Source of the DNA: Arachis hypogaea | Lineage: Eukaryota; Streptophyta; Magnoliopsida; Fabales; Fabaceae | DNA: 64,000 bases | NCBI RefSeq assembly: GCF_003086295.3 | Contig: NC_092054.1 | Coordinates: 14,333,878-14,397,877 of the forward strand | Direction: 5' to 3' | Shown here: in pieces, positions 45,872-55,720 of the stretch | Numbering within the stretch: position 1 is the first letter of the stretch | Layout: every line of letters begins with the position of its first letter | Position numbers and translations under genes: made by a program | The notes under the pieces: generated by a model | Told to the model about the DNA's origin: nothing | Databases searched by the model: none | Seen by the model: only the letters and a program-made list of their open reading frames with translations

Positions 45872-48800
45872 TGTTTTTTAACGGTCCTAACAATGAACCT
45901 GTACTTTGCAGAGCCTTCCCGACGTATCTTGACGGAGTAGCTTTGCTTTGGTTCTCGAAACTACCTGCAGGTTCAATCTCTTCTTTTGAAGAGCTGGCGA
46001 AGTCTTTCATTGATTACTTCGCCGCAGCGAGAATATACGTCCATGGATCAGATTACCTCGGCACGATCCGCCAAGGTCCACAGGAGAGCCTAAAGGATTA
46101 CCTGACCAGGTTTGCAGAGGCGACCATGGAAATACCCGACCTAGATCCGGCTGTCCACCTCCATGCACTTAAGGCCGGCCTCCGACCTGGCAAATTCAGA
46201 GAAACGATCGCCATCACCAAACCGAAGACACTGGAGGAGTTCAGGGAAAGGGCAGCCGGACAAATGGAAATCGAAGAACTACGCGAGGCCAACAAAACGG
46301 AAAGGAAACCCATAAGGGAGGAGGAACGATCAATGAGATCGACCCACAACAAGGAGGTCGGCAAAACATTTAAGCTCACTCCGAAATTTGACAATTACAC
46401 CAGATTCAACACAAGAAGGGAAAAGATAATCAAGGAAATACTCAATGCCAAGATTATAAAACCCCCAGTAAGGGCAGGCAGTTACCAAGACCAGAGGTTC
46501 GTAGACAAAACCAAACATTGCGCTTTCCACCAAAAATACGGACACACCACCGACGAATGCATAATAGCCAAAGACCTTTTGGAAAGGCTTGCACGGCAAG
46601 GCCTATTAGACAAATACATTGAAGGGAGGAAGCATAAGGAAGACGACCGAGGCAGGGAGGAAAGGCAACCGACCTCAGTAAACAAGGAAAAATGGCCGAG
46701 CAATAACCTACCCAAGGCAGTCATAAACTGCATCTCCGGGGGATTCGCTGGAGGCGGCGAGACAACATCGGCCAGGAAACGGAGTTACCGAGCCATGCTA
46801 GCCATAGAAGGAACCTCGCCTCCAAACAAGAGCGACGCACCAGATTTAGAGATCACCTTCAATAAAGCGGATATGTGCTCGGCCGCCCCACACCTGGACG
46901 ACCCGGTCGTAATTTCTATCCAGACAGGCGACCTACTGGTAAGAAAGGTCCTTTTGGACCCAGGTAGCAGCGCAGACGTACTCTTTTATTCTACATTTTT
47001 AAAGATGAACTTATCTGAAAAACTCATACAACCCTCCTCCGGAGAACTGGTAGGATTCTCCGGAGAAAGGGTACCAATAAAAGGTTATATATGGCTTAAA
47101 ACGACAATAGGTGAAAACGCATCATCCCGAACACTTGATATACAATACCTGATTGTCGATTGCAATAGTCCTTATAACATTATCCTCGGGAGACCCGCTC
47201 TGAACATGTTCAGAGCAGTAATATCAACTTTCCACCTATGTGTTAAGTTTCAGGCACAGGACGGAAGAATAGCAACGATCCACTCAGACCGCCAACAAGC
47301 TCGGCAGTGTTATAACTCTTGCTTGAAAAGGTCGGATAACAGAGAAAGACAACATGAGATCAAAGCGGTACAAACCAGAGAGGAAGTCCTTTCCCTAGCC
47401 GAACACGACCCCAGGGGAGACACACAAGAGAGACCACAACCAACTGACGAACTCCAGAAAATTCAACTGACATCCAAACCAGAGCAAGTAACATACATAG
47501 GTCAAGCACTACAAGGGCAAGAAAGGTCGGATCTCGTAAAGCTGCTAAGAGCCAACGCAGACTTATTCGCCTGGACCCCAGCAGATATGCCGGGCATAAG
47601 TCCGGAGATCATCTGTCACAAACTCGCCACCAATCTTTCGAGTCGACCCATAGCTCAGAAGAAAAGAAACCTAGGAACAGAGAAATCAAAGGCAGCCCTG
47701 GAAGAGACCAGTAAACTCTTACAAGCCGACTTCATCAGAGAAATCCGCTTCACCACATGGCTCTCGAATGTGGTAATGGTAAGAAAAAACTCAGGTAAAT
47801 GGCGCATGTGCGTCGATTTTACAGATTTAAACAAAGCATGTCCTAAAGATGCCTACCCTTTACCGTGCATTGATAAGCTTGTAGACAACGCTTCAGGTTT
47901 CGAAAGCTTAAGCTTCATGGATGCATACTCGGGGTATAATCAAATACTCATGCATCCTGAAGATCAAAGCAAGACAGCATTCATAACCGAACATGGAAAC
48001 TTTTGTTATCGTGTAATGCCATTTGGCTTAAAGAATGCAGGTGCGACCTATCAACGCTTGATGGACAAGGTCTTCCATCACCAAATAGGACGCAACATGG
48101 AGATATATGTGGACGACATGGTCGCGAAAACCAAGAAAGAAAAATCGCACTGTGAAGACCTCAAGGAAATATTTGGACAACTCCGAATTTACAATATGAG
48201 ATTGAACCCTGAGAAGTGTGCCTTCGGAGTAAAGGGAGGAAAGTTTCTCGGATTCATGCTCACATCGCGAGGAATCGAGGCAAACCCTGAAAAATGTTCA
48301 GCAATACTCAACATGGAAAGCCCTAAAACGATAAAAGAGGTACAACAACTTGCAGGAAGGATAGCTGCGCTATCCCGATTCCTACCCGCTGCATCAAGCC
48401 GAGCATATCACCTCTTCCAAACGATATCGAAGAACAAAAAATTTCACTGGACAGAGGAAGGCAAGAAAGCATTTTCCGAGCTCAAAGCGATCTTAGCAAC
48501 ACCACCCGTGCTACAAAGACCAGAAATCGGTAAACCTTTATATTTATACTTATCTGTTTCAAGTTATGCTATAAGCTCGGCCCTTGTTCTCGAAACAGGA
48601 AAAACGCAACAGCCAGTATACTTCGTCAGCAGAGTCATGCAACCAACCGAGCAACGATATCCGAAGATAGAACAACTCGCCCTTGCACTGATAACAACAG
48701 CAAGGAGACTCAGACACTACTTCCAAAGCCACATAATAGTAGTGAGAACGAATCACCCACTGAGACAAATATTAACAAAACCAGAACTGGCAGGACGGTT

Positions 48801-50631
48801 GACCAAATGGTCAATTGAACTCTCAGAGTTCGACATTCAGTTTCAGACTAGACCGGCCCTCAAGGCACAAGTTCTCACCGACTTCATCACGGAGATGACC
48901 CCATACGATCACATTGAAACATGGGAATTGCACGTGGATGGGGCGTCAAGTCGAGAAGGGAGCGGGGCTGGCATAATATTAAAGGAGGGAAATAAGGTGG
49001 TAGCCGAGCAAGCCCTCCAATTTCACTTCTCGGCAAGCAACAATCAGGCCGAGTATGAAGCCCTCATAGCGGGATTAAAGCTCGCCCTAAGCCACAAAGC
49101 GACGAACTTAACGGCACATTGCGATTCCCTCCTGGTGGTCCAACAAATCCGAGGAGAATTCCAGGTAAAAGATCCCTTGCTAGAACAATACTGGCTCATA
49201 GCAAAGGATCTAATTTCAAATTTCAGTTCGTTCACCATATTACATGTGCATAGAGAACAAAACGTCAGGGCAGATATACTATCTAAACTCGCCGCCACCA
49301 GGGCGGACACACAAACATCAACATTATCGCAGCACACACTCACAAAACCGAGCATTGAATTATTATGTATTGAAAACATTAACCACCTCCACGATTGGAG
49401 GAAACCTTTCCTTGAATACATATGTACAGGTGCATTACCCAGAGACGAGCTCCATCCTCAACAGTTCAAACGTAAGGCAAGCTTCTACACGAAAATATCA
49501 GGAGAGCTATACAGACGAGGTTTCTCACAACCATTACTAAGATGCCTAGACCAAAACCAGGCCAGAGAGGTAATGAATGAAGTCCATAAAGGAGTATGTG
49601 GGAACCACATAGGAGGACGAGCTCTCGCTGCAAAAATAATCCGAACAGGATATTATTGGCCGACCATGAAGAGAGATTGCATAGCAAAAGTCAAAACATG
49701 CGACAAATGCCAGAAACATGAGGCGATCTCAACCAAGCCAGCCGAAGTACTGCACAGCATGGAGGTAAGCTGGCCTTTCTACAGATGGGGGCTTGACATC
49801 CTCGGTCCCTTCCCAACAGCACCAGGACAGGTAAAATTTCTTTTGGTATCCATAGACTACTTCTCAAAATGGATAGAAGCGCAACCCTTAGCAAAGATAA
49901 CAGCTGAAAAGGTACGATCTTTTATTTGGAGAAATATAATATGCCACTTTGGGATACCAAAAGAAATAATATCAGACAATGGTAGACAATTTACAGACAA
50001 TAAGCTCGGATTATTTCTAAAAAATTTCAATATTCAACATTGTTTTAGCTCGGTAGAACACCCACAAACTAATGGGCAAGCCGAAGCTGCTAACCGAGTT
50101 GTGTTGCAGGCAGTAAAGAAGAAACTCGACAACGCAAAGGGAGAATGGGCCGAGCTCATTCCCGAAGTACTGTGGAGTTACAACACGACAATACATAACA
50201 CTACAGGCGAAACACCCTTCAAGTTGGTCTATGGCTCGGAAGCCCTGATCCCCATTGAGGTCGGATTACCGACGTTGAGAACCGAGTTGTACGATGAACA
50301 ACAAAACCTAAGGGCCAGGAGCGCCGAGCTTGACTTAGCTGAAGAGGACAGGGAAATCGCCGCTATCAAACAAAGGGCCCAGAAGAAAATAATAGAAAGA
50401 AAATACAACAGGAAGGTGATTCCGAGAATATTCAACAAAGGCGACCTTGTGCTCAGGCGAACAGAGGAAGCCAGAAGACCTCCAGCTCATGGCAAGCTCG
50501 CCGCAAATTGGGAAGGCCCCTTCCGTGTCACCCAAGTGCTCGGCAAGGGAGCATATCAACTCCAAACATTACAAGGCAATGCCATTCCAGGAAACTGGAA
50601 CATCTCGTCACTCAAAATGTATATGTCATAG
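45868..50631 (+). CDS. Element D gag-pol polyprotein (Tat type)
   Basis: 1587 uninterrupted codons. Domains: retrotransposon gag (residues ~1-135, with CRAFPTYLDGVALLWFSKL); zinc-knuckle-like CAFHQKYGHTTDEC from C218; aspartic protease with D364 in LLDPGSSAD; RT ~590-860 with CVDFTDLNKACPKDAYPLP near 649 and catalytic YVDDM at 747-751; gypsy RNase H ~870-985; a second, archaeal-type RNase H ~1018-1150 starting LHVDGASS (D1024) with NQAEYEAL and HCDS; integrase with an H2C2 zinc finger (from H1240 to CDKCQKH), and core D1310, D1370, E1406 with the canonical 35-residue spacing. A short C-terminal GPF/Y-like segment (NWEGPFRV) ends the protein; no chromodomain is seen. It would copy and integrate the element, but translation from the native gag start is cut by the upstream frameshift. 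ATG 45868 is an internal Met, not the natural start. Confidence 0.95.
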   Translation: MMFFNGPNNEPVLCRAFPTYLDGVALLWFSKLPAGSISSFEELAKSFIDYFAAARIYVHGSDYLGTIRQGPQESLKDYLTRFAEATMEIPDLDPAVHLHALKAGLRPGKFRETIAITKPKTLEEFRERAAGQMEIEELREANKTERKPIREEERSMRSTHNKEVGKTFKLTPKFDNYTRFNTRREKIIKEILNAKIIKPPVRAGSYQDQRFVDKTKHCAFHQKYGHTTDECIIAKDLLERLARQGLLDKYIEGRKHKEDDRGREERQPTSVNKEKWPSNNLPKAVINCISGGFAGGGETTSARKRSYRAMLAIEGTSPPNKSDAPDLEITFNKADMCSAAPHLDDPVVISIQTGDLLVRKVLLDPGSSADVLFYSTFLKMNLSEKLIQPSSGELVGFSGERVPIKGYIWLKTTIGENASSRTLDIQYLIVDCNSPYNIILGRPALNMFRAVISTFHLCVKFQAQDGRIATIHSDRQQARQCYNSCLKRSDNRERQHEIKAVQTREEVLSLAEHDPRGDTQERPQPTDELQKIQLTSKPEQVTYIGQALQGQERSDLVKLLRANADLFAWTPADMPGISPEIICHKLATNLSSRPIAQKKRNLGTEKSKAALEETSKLLQADFIREIRFTTWLSNVVMVRKNSGKWRMCVDFTDLNKACPKDAYPLPCIDKLVDNASGFESLSFMDAYSGYNQILMHPEDQSKTAFITEHGNFCYRVMPFGLKNAGATYQRLMDKVFHHQIGRNMEIYVDDMVAKTKKEKSHCEDLKEIFGQLRIYNMRLNPEKCAFGVKGGKFLGFMLTSRGIEANPEKCSAILNMESPKTIKEVQQLAGRIAALSRFLPAASSRAYHLFQTISKNKKFHWTEEGKKAFSELKAILATPPVLQRPEIGKPLYLYLSVSSYAISSALVLETGKTQQPVYFVSRVMQPTEQRYPKIEQLALALITTARRLRHYFQSHIIVVRTNHPLRQILTKPELAGRLTKWSIELSEFDIQFQTRPALKAQVLTDFITEMTPYDHIETWELHVDGASSREGSGAGIILKEGNKVVAEQALQFHFSASNNQAEYEALIAGLKLALSHKATNLTAHCDSLLVVQQIRGEFQVKDPLLEQYWLIAKDLISNFSSFTILHVHREQNVRADILSKLAATRADTQTSTLSQHTLTKPSIELLCIENINHLHDWRKPFLEYICTGALPRDELHPQQFKRKASFYTKISGELYRRGFSQPLLRCLDQNQAREVMNEVHKGVCGNHIGGRALAAKIIRTGYYWPTMKRDCIAKVKTCDKCQKHEAISTKPAEVLHSMEVSWPFYRWGLDILGPFPTAPGQVKFLLVSIDYFSKWIEAQPLAKITAEKVRSFIWRNIICHFGIPKEIISDNGRQFTDNKLGLFLKNFNIQHCFSSVEHPQTNGQAEAANRVVLQAVKKKLDNAKGEWAELIPEVLWSYNTTIHNTTGETPFKLVYGSEALIPIEVGLPTLRTELYDEQQNLRARSAELDLAEEDREIAAIKQRAQKKIIERKYNRKVIPRIFNKGDLVLRRTEEARRPPAHGKLAANWEGPFRVTQVLGKGAYQLQTLQGNAIPGNWNISSLKMYMS

Positions 50632-50977
50632 TCTGTATAAAATGCGAATGAAGGTACTCTTTTTCCCCCTTAGAGCTTTTTCCCAACGAAAGGGTTTTGC
50701 CTAAGGAAGGGTTTTAATGAGGCCGGACGCCCCCCAAATCCAAATAAAAGCGTTAGATTCTTTTCAAATAAAGCCTGACGATGACAAAATATAACAAAAC
50801 AAAAACACTTACTATAAATATATTATATTATATTATCAAACTGGCCTGAAACATCGGCCAAATACCACCACTTAATAATCAAACCAGCCTAACGTCGGCC
50901 AAACGCCATACAAAGTCCAAAAAACTAACAGTCTAGAGCTCAGACAGTCAAAACAAAAGCCACAAATACAAAACAAA

Positions 50978-52809
50978 CTAAGAAGGAGCATTCTCATCAT
51001 GCTCCTCCACAGTACCATCTACAACTAACTTTCCACCTACAACTATCTTTGTAATATCAAGCTTATCACAATCAAAATTAGGAGCTAACAGGGCAATCTG
51101 ACTCACAGCACGATCAAAACCATCAGAGAACATCTCCATCCCAGCCTCCTCTAGCTCATACACGCGAGAAGTAAGCCGACCTTTAGCCACGTCGTGCTCC
51201 ATAACTTCAGCTTGCAACAAGCGGATCTGATCTCTTAAACGAACCACCTCATCCTCAGCTTCTTTCGCTCTAGCCACAGCACTGACAGCAACATCTTCCT
51301 TTTCCTTTACAACCTTCTCCAAATCAGCAATCCGAGCTGTATATGACTTCTCCATGGAAGAAACCTTGTTCACAGCTTCTTGCTGATCAGCACCAACACA
51401 CTCAACAGTCCGACCAACGCAGAGTAAGCGAGAAGCAACCACCTACCCAGCATCCGTAATATGAGAACAATACAAAAGATTGAAAGAATAAGAAACACAA
51501 ACAAAACATACCTGAACAAATTTACCAAGCGCTTCCATTCCAGCACGCCGCGTCATAAGCATGTCCCCAGGGTATTGAGAGGCCCGATCAGAAAGATTGA
51601 CAAAGTTAAACTGTTCGCTCCACAGAGAATGAGAATTAGACCCCGCAATGAAGCCATGAAGTTTCTTCTGACGATCAAACACAGGGTCCCCCTCACCACG
51701 GACTTCCTGGTCAGCCTCAGAGATAACCTCCAGAGAAACAGCATCCCTCTTCCTCTTAAACGAAGAGGCCGGACGACCAACAGAGGAAAAAGCTTGTTCG
51801 CCACCATCCTTATGCTCGGCCGGACCGACAACCTTGTCCTTTTTCTTATTTAAAAAAGTTTGCAACTTTAAAGGATCCAGCAAGGGAACTCGTCCTCCTA
51901 CAACATAGCCAACAAGAACGGTAAACAAAACAGAAAAATAGTAGTACGGACGAGAATTAAACAAAACCTTACCTATATATGTTTTCAAACCCTCAACATC
52001 ACCCGAGTCATACAAACGCAATATATCAGAAATAGACATGCACTCCCCAGCAGCAACGCTCTCAACCAAAAAATCCAACACAAATTCCTCCTCTTCACTC
52101 CGCTCAGAGGCCTCAAGAATTTGACTAGGCTCAGAACACCAATAAAGAGAAAATCTTTCACAAAGCTCATCGTCCAAGTAAAACGGGTATTCGGACTCAA
52201 TGGACCGGACTTTGACAAAAAGGGACTTGAAATTTTTAAAAGAAGACTTATAAAGAAGAAATATGGAACGACCAGGGAAACTGCTAAAGCAAACCCACAA
52301 ACCTTTTCGAGTACCTTTCGCCTGAAAGAGCGAGAAGAACAATGGCAGGGAACAGGGAAAAGACAGGTAATCCATCAGAATCTGGAAGGCGCGAAGGAAC
52401 GCCCAGGAGTTAGGGTGTAACTGCGAGGGAGCGCAGTTCAGTTGGGTAAGGACATCGCATTCGAGGGGCGAAAACGGAAAACGCACACCAAGCTCAAGCA
52501 TGCAGGGAGTGTACATGTAAAAGTATAACCAATCCCCTCTTCTCTCAAAAACCCTATCATCGCTAGAACATGGAAGGAACTCAACAGTAACCCCGGAACC
52601 CTTCCTCACGAAGTCCAACCCTTTCAACTCAGCAAGGGAGTCAACACTAGTAAAAGAAGACGACCGGGTCCTAACGTCCTCACTAACCCAGTGGTAAGGA
52701 TCATCTTCCCTGACCTCCACAGCCTTTAGTTTCTCTTTCAATTTCTCCCCCATGAATGCCCAGAAACAGTAAAAGACAAAGAAAGAAAACACTAACCTTT
52801 CGAAGACAT
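50978..52809 (-). CDS. Antisense gene of element D (aORF, 'putative gypsy type transposon' domain)
   Basis: Transcribed opposite to gag-pol, between pol and the 3' LTR. Proposed exons: 52809..52797, 52734..51973, 51897..51512, 51442..50978. Introns of 75 nt (51972..51898) and 69 nt (51511..51443) begin GTAAG and GTATG and end AG, and joining keeps the frame; the small first intron (62 nt) is less certain. The product would have 541 residues. Residues ~15-220 contain phrases such as FPFSPLECDVLTQLNCAPSQ and LHPNSWAFLRAFQIL, which fit the Pfam family called putative gypsy type transposon (Transposase_28). The middle is Lys/Arg-rich (KRKRD), and the last exon is a coiled coil (SYTARIADLEKVVKEKEDV). 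Extra antisense ORFs are described in Tat-lineage elements; their role is unknown. The 449- and 154-codon frames are each open, and the 75-nt intron can be read through, so an unspliced form is also possible. Confidence 0.75.
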
Positions 52810-53091
52810 AGCAAGATAAAGTGAGAAGAAGAAGAAACGGCGAAGGCGTAAGTTCCGAAAGAAGTGATTATTGCAAAGCCCACTATTTTAGTGGGTAACT
52901 TAAATCCATACCCACTACGAAACATGGGGAACTAAAACGACATCAAATGCGCAATAAAAGCGACACGAATCACTAAACATACAAACTAAAAACCAAGCCC
53001 ACCAAAACGATTATCGCGCGCAAATAAAGACATGGACTATCAAAGCTCGGCCGACGTTCCTGAACACAACACCAGCCGAGCTTGGGGGCTA

Positions 53092-53535
53092 TGACGTGTG
53101 CACCCTCCCAGTACTGTAACCGACCTAAGATCTCGGCATCAATCACTCCTGGCTGAGTCAGCTTTATCCTCCAACCGAAACCCATCACAACAGGATACGC
53201 TAAGAAGAAGCACGTGACGATTCCTCGGAACTAAAAAGATACTAACAAACAATCCCGGTCATTTGTATCGCAACTAACTCACACCTCACTTATAAAAACA
53301 GAAACCACAGTCCCTGGAGGACACAGTATTCTCTTCTCTTACTTAATACTCTTTCTTCTTTGATAAATACACATTCTGACTTAAGCATCGGAGTGCTTTT
53401 GCAGGTACTCCCACCACCGTGTTTCAGAGACATCCGAGGACCCTTGCCACGCTGATCCCAGCGGACGTGTAAGCTCGTCCGGACCTAACAAGCTCCCAAG
53501 GCCTAGCTTACTCCTCGGATCATCCAAACGGAACA
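53092..53535 (+). repeat. 3' LTR of gypsy element D
   Basis: 444 bp, colinear with 45002..45445. Differences from the 5' LTR at six sites, all C versus T. Confidence 0.95.
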
Positions 53536-53540
53536 AGAGG

Positions 53541-55161
53541 TAAAAATGGAGAAAAACAAAAAGTTATTAAATATTTATATAAAAGGTAAATTTAATATAT
53601 TTTTTTTATATTTTTTTCAAACAAATTATTTGTAATAATTTTCATATAAATAGTCTTTCTTATTTATTAATTAGTGTTAATAGTAATAGCCATAAGTAAG
53701 ACCAAAAGTAAAAAATATATATTTAGTCAATCATATATTTATTTTACTGAAATAATATAATTATGTGTTATAAAATTTATTAATATTAAATTATTATAAA
53801 AATATATGATTAAAATAAAAAATTAAAAAATATTTTAAAGAAGTTTTGTATTTTTGCAATATGCAAAAATTAAAAAAAAGTAATGATTTCAAACAATATA
53901 AATAATTTTGAATTTATGAAATTAAAATGAGAGAAATTATTTTAAAGATTAAAATGAGTTATAAGTGAAAATTCAGGAACTAATTTGAATAATTTAAAAG
54001 GACGATAACATATCAATAGCATGTGGACAAATCATATTATCATGCGTAACACATAACCGATACGTGGCATTATAGTCCATATTAGCATGATATATGTCAC
54101 TAATAGACACATTATCCTTTCATTCCACATGGTCGAATGTTATTTTGACACGTGGTACTGCTTGTTTATGTCAATACGACGTTAAAGAAAATTATTTGAG
54201 AGCTAATGTGAGTTACAAAGTAAAAATTTGAGAGTCAAATTGAGACAATTAAAATTTCAGGAATTAATTTAAAATTTAAATCAAATTTCAAAAGTCGATT
54301 TGAGTATTAACTCTCTAAACTCTAATATCTGAATATTTAAATTTCGTCCTCAAAATTGGAACTTAAAAAAATGATCCAACAATAATACATAAACATCCAA
54401 AACGTAATTATGCACGAACTATAACTTTAGCTTTTTAAATAAATGACAATTGATAAAATTTGATACGATTTATTTAAATTTTACCTAAAATAGAACAATT
54501 TAGTCTATTTTTTTTAATAAATATTAGTTAATTTTTTAAAATTATTTTTTATTTTAATTTTTTTAAAAAATAAAATAAAAAAATAATTTTATAATAATTA
54601 ATATTTACAAATTAAAAATTTAATCCCGCTAAGTTACCAACAGTATTTCTGTCAACTTCTACCAACTCTTATTTATAACTGTATTTAATAGAAATATCTT
54701 TGTGGATGTGTCTAATAAAAATGTCTTTTTTATGGCTGTGTTTAATAGAAGTATCTTTATAAATATATTTTCTGGATGTGTCTCTTTATATATGTGTTTA
54801 AAATATAATAATTAATTATTATTGACAATAAATTGACAGATAATATATTGGTACCTTATACTTTTCCTTAAAAATTTATACCAAAAGACGCAGCAGAACA
54901 TGTGGAACTTGGTGGTGAAGTAATGAAGTTGCAACTTGAGATGTAATGAAGCAACTAACTTTGCGTCATCTCTTTTAGTGACATGATGGATGAACTCTTA
55001 AGAGTACTTGGTGTCATTCATTGAAGTTGCACTGTTACAACTGCATAAATGACCCTATTACATTAACCCATATGTAAAAATGACCTCTATTATCCTCTTT
55101 TTATAATGTGTCAACCAAATCTTGGTGCTTCTTAGGTGTTTGTATTTTTGCCAGTTGCCCT
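53541..55161. other. Right arm of long inverted repeat and AT-rich flank
   Basis: 53920..54335 is the inverted counterpart of parts of 42016..44800. A small MITE-like unit is at 54630..54859. No gene in the stretch. Confidence 0.5.
54630..54859. mobile_element. Possible MITE
   Basis: AAGTTACCAACAGTATTTCT at the left and its imperfect inverse (minus strand TAAGGTACCAATATATTATC then TGTCAA) at the right; the interior repeats TTTAATAGAAATATCTTT-like phrases. Related sequence at 42170. Confidence 0.45.
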
Positions 55162-55170
55162 CATTTTCAA

Positions 55171-55375
55171 GGGCAAATTACTACAATAACCAAATGGCAC
55201 TCAATATTATCTAAATGTTCCAAATCCAAAATTACAATGTCAAAGTCTCAAAGTACATTTCTATATAAATCGAATTGAGTCAATTTGATATAGTAGAACA
55301 CGTAATAAATCGAATTCGAATTAGGTTAAAAATATTATTGAATAAAAATCGAATCAATTCGATTCGAATTACGCT
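55171..55375 (+). repeat. Left TIR of MULE F
   Basis: About 205 bp aligned with the complement of 60235..60437 plus 60939..60960. Shared phrases include AATATTATCT, GTCAAAGTC(T/C)CAAAGTACA, TATAAATCGAATTGAGTCAA and GAATTAGGTTAAAAA. Confidence 0.85.
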
Positions 55376-55625
55376 CATAGATAAAATGTTAATAAATCGA
55401 ATTTAATGAATTCGATTTATAAATAGATGTAAATCAAACTAAGAAGATTCGATTTAGCCAACGGATTAGAAGTCCAAGGTAATTCGAAACCATTGGATTC
55501 AATTTGATGGTTTTGTAAATCAAACCTCATTGTTTTGATTTACATGTGTGTAACGTGGAGCATAATTCGAATCTAATTGATTCGATTTGCATGGATCTTT
55601 GCTATATAAACAAATCGAATTCACT
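55265..55625. repeat. Left cluster of AATCGAAT..ATTCGATT palindromes
   Basis: About nine imperfect palindromic units of 22-30 bp, each an AAATCGAAT-like half facing an ATTCGATTT-like half (for example at 55308, 55346, 55390, 55430, 55500, 55566). They extend beyond the TIR into the leader of the mobile-domain gene. Confidence 0.7.
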
Positions 55626-55720
55626 TCATTCGAACTAGGAAACCACATACCCCACCCCAACCCCACTACCCAAATCGGAAAATCTTTGAAAGCAACCCGG
55701 AAACAACCGAATCTGCACAG

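Larger units (their letters stand above)
45002..53535 (+). mobile_element. Ty3-gypsy Tat-lineage retrotransposon D
   Basis: 8534 bp with 444-bp LTRs, perfect TSD AGAGG (44997..45001 and 53536..53540), primer site TGGCGCCCACCGTGGGG right after the 5' LTR, and a TTGGGGGCTA purine tract before the 3' LTR. Gag-pol has the gypsy order protease, RT, RNase H, second RNase H, integrase. The second, archaeal-type RNase H and the antisense gene downstream of pol are characteristic of the Tat lineage. LTRs differ at 6 positions, all C/T transitions (98.6 percent identity), so it is the youngest large insertion in the window. It sits in the loop of a degenerate inverted repeat. Confidence 0.95.

Noticed and set aside
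45820..45875. Programmed frameshift between gag and pol of element D
   Set aside because: The shift lies within the gag domain, not at the gag/pol border, and I see no slippery heptamer or downstream structure; single-base loss is simpler.
49044..49421. Minus-strand ORFs opposite pol (also 46098..46733 and 50229..50565)
   Set aside because: Shadows of the well-supported gag-pol frame.
51461..52420. Plus-strand ORFs of 130 and 99 codons opposite the antisense gene
   Set aside because: The minus strand has a far longer frame with domain similarity and splice sites; these are its shadows.
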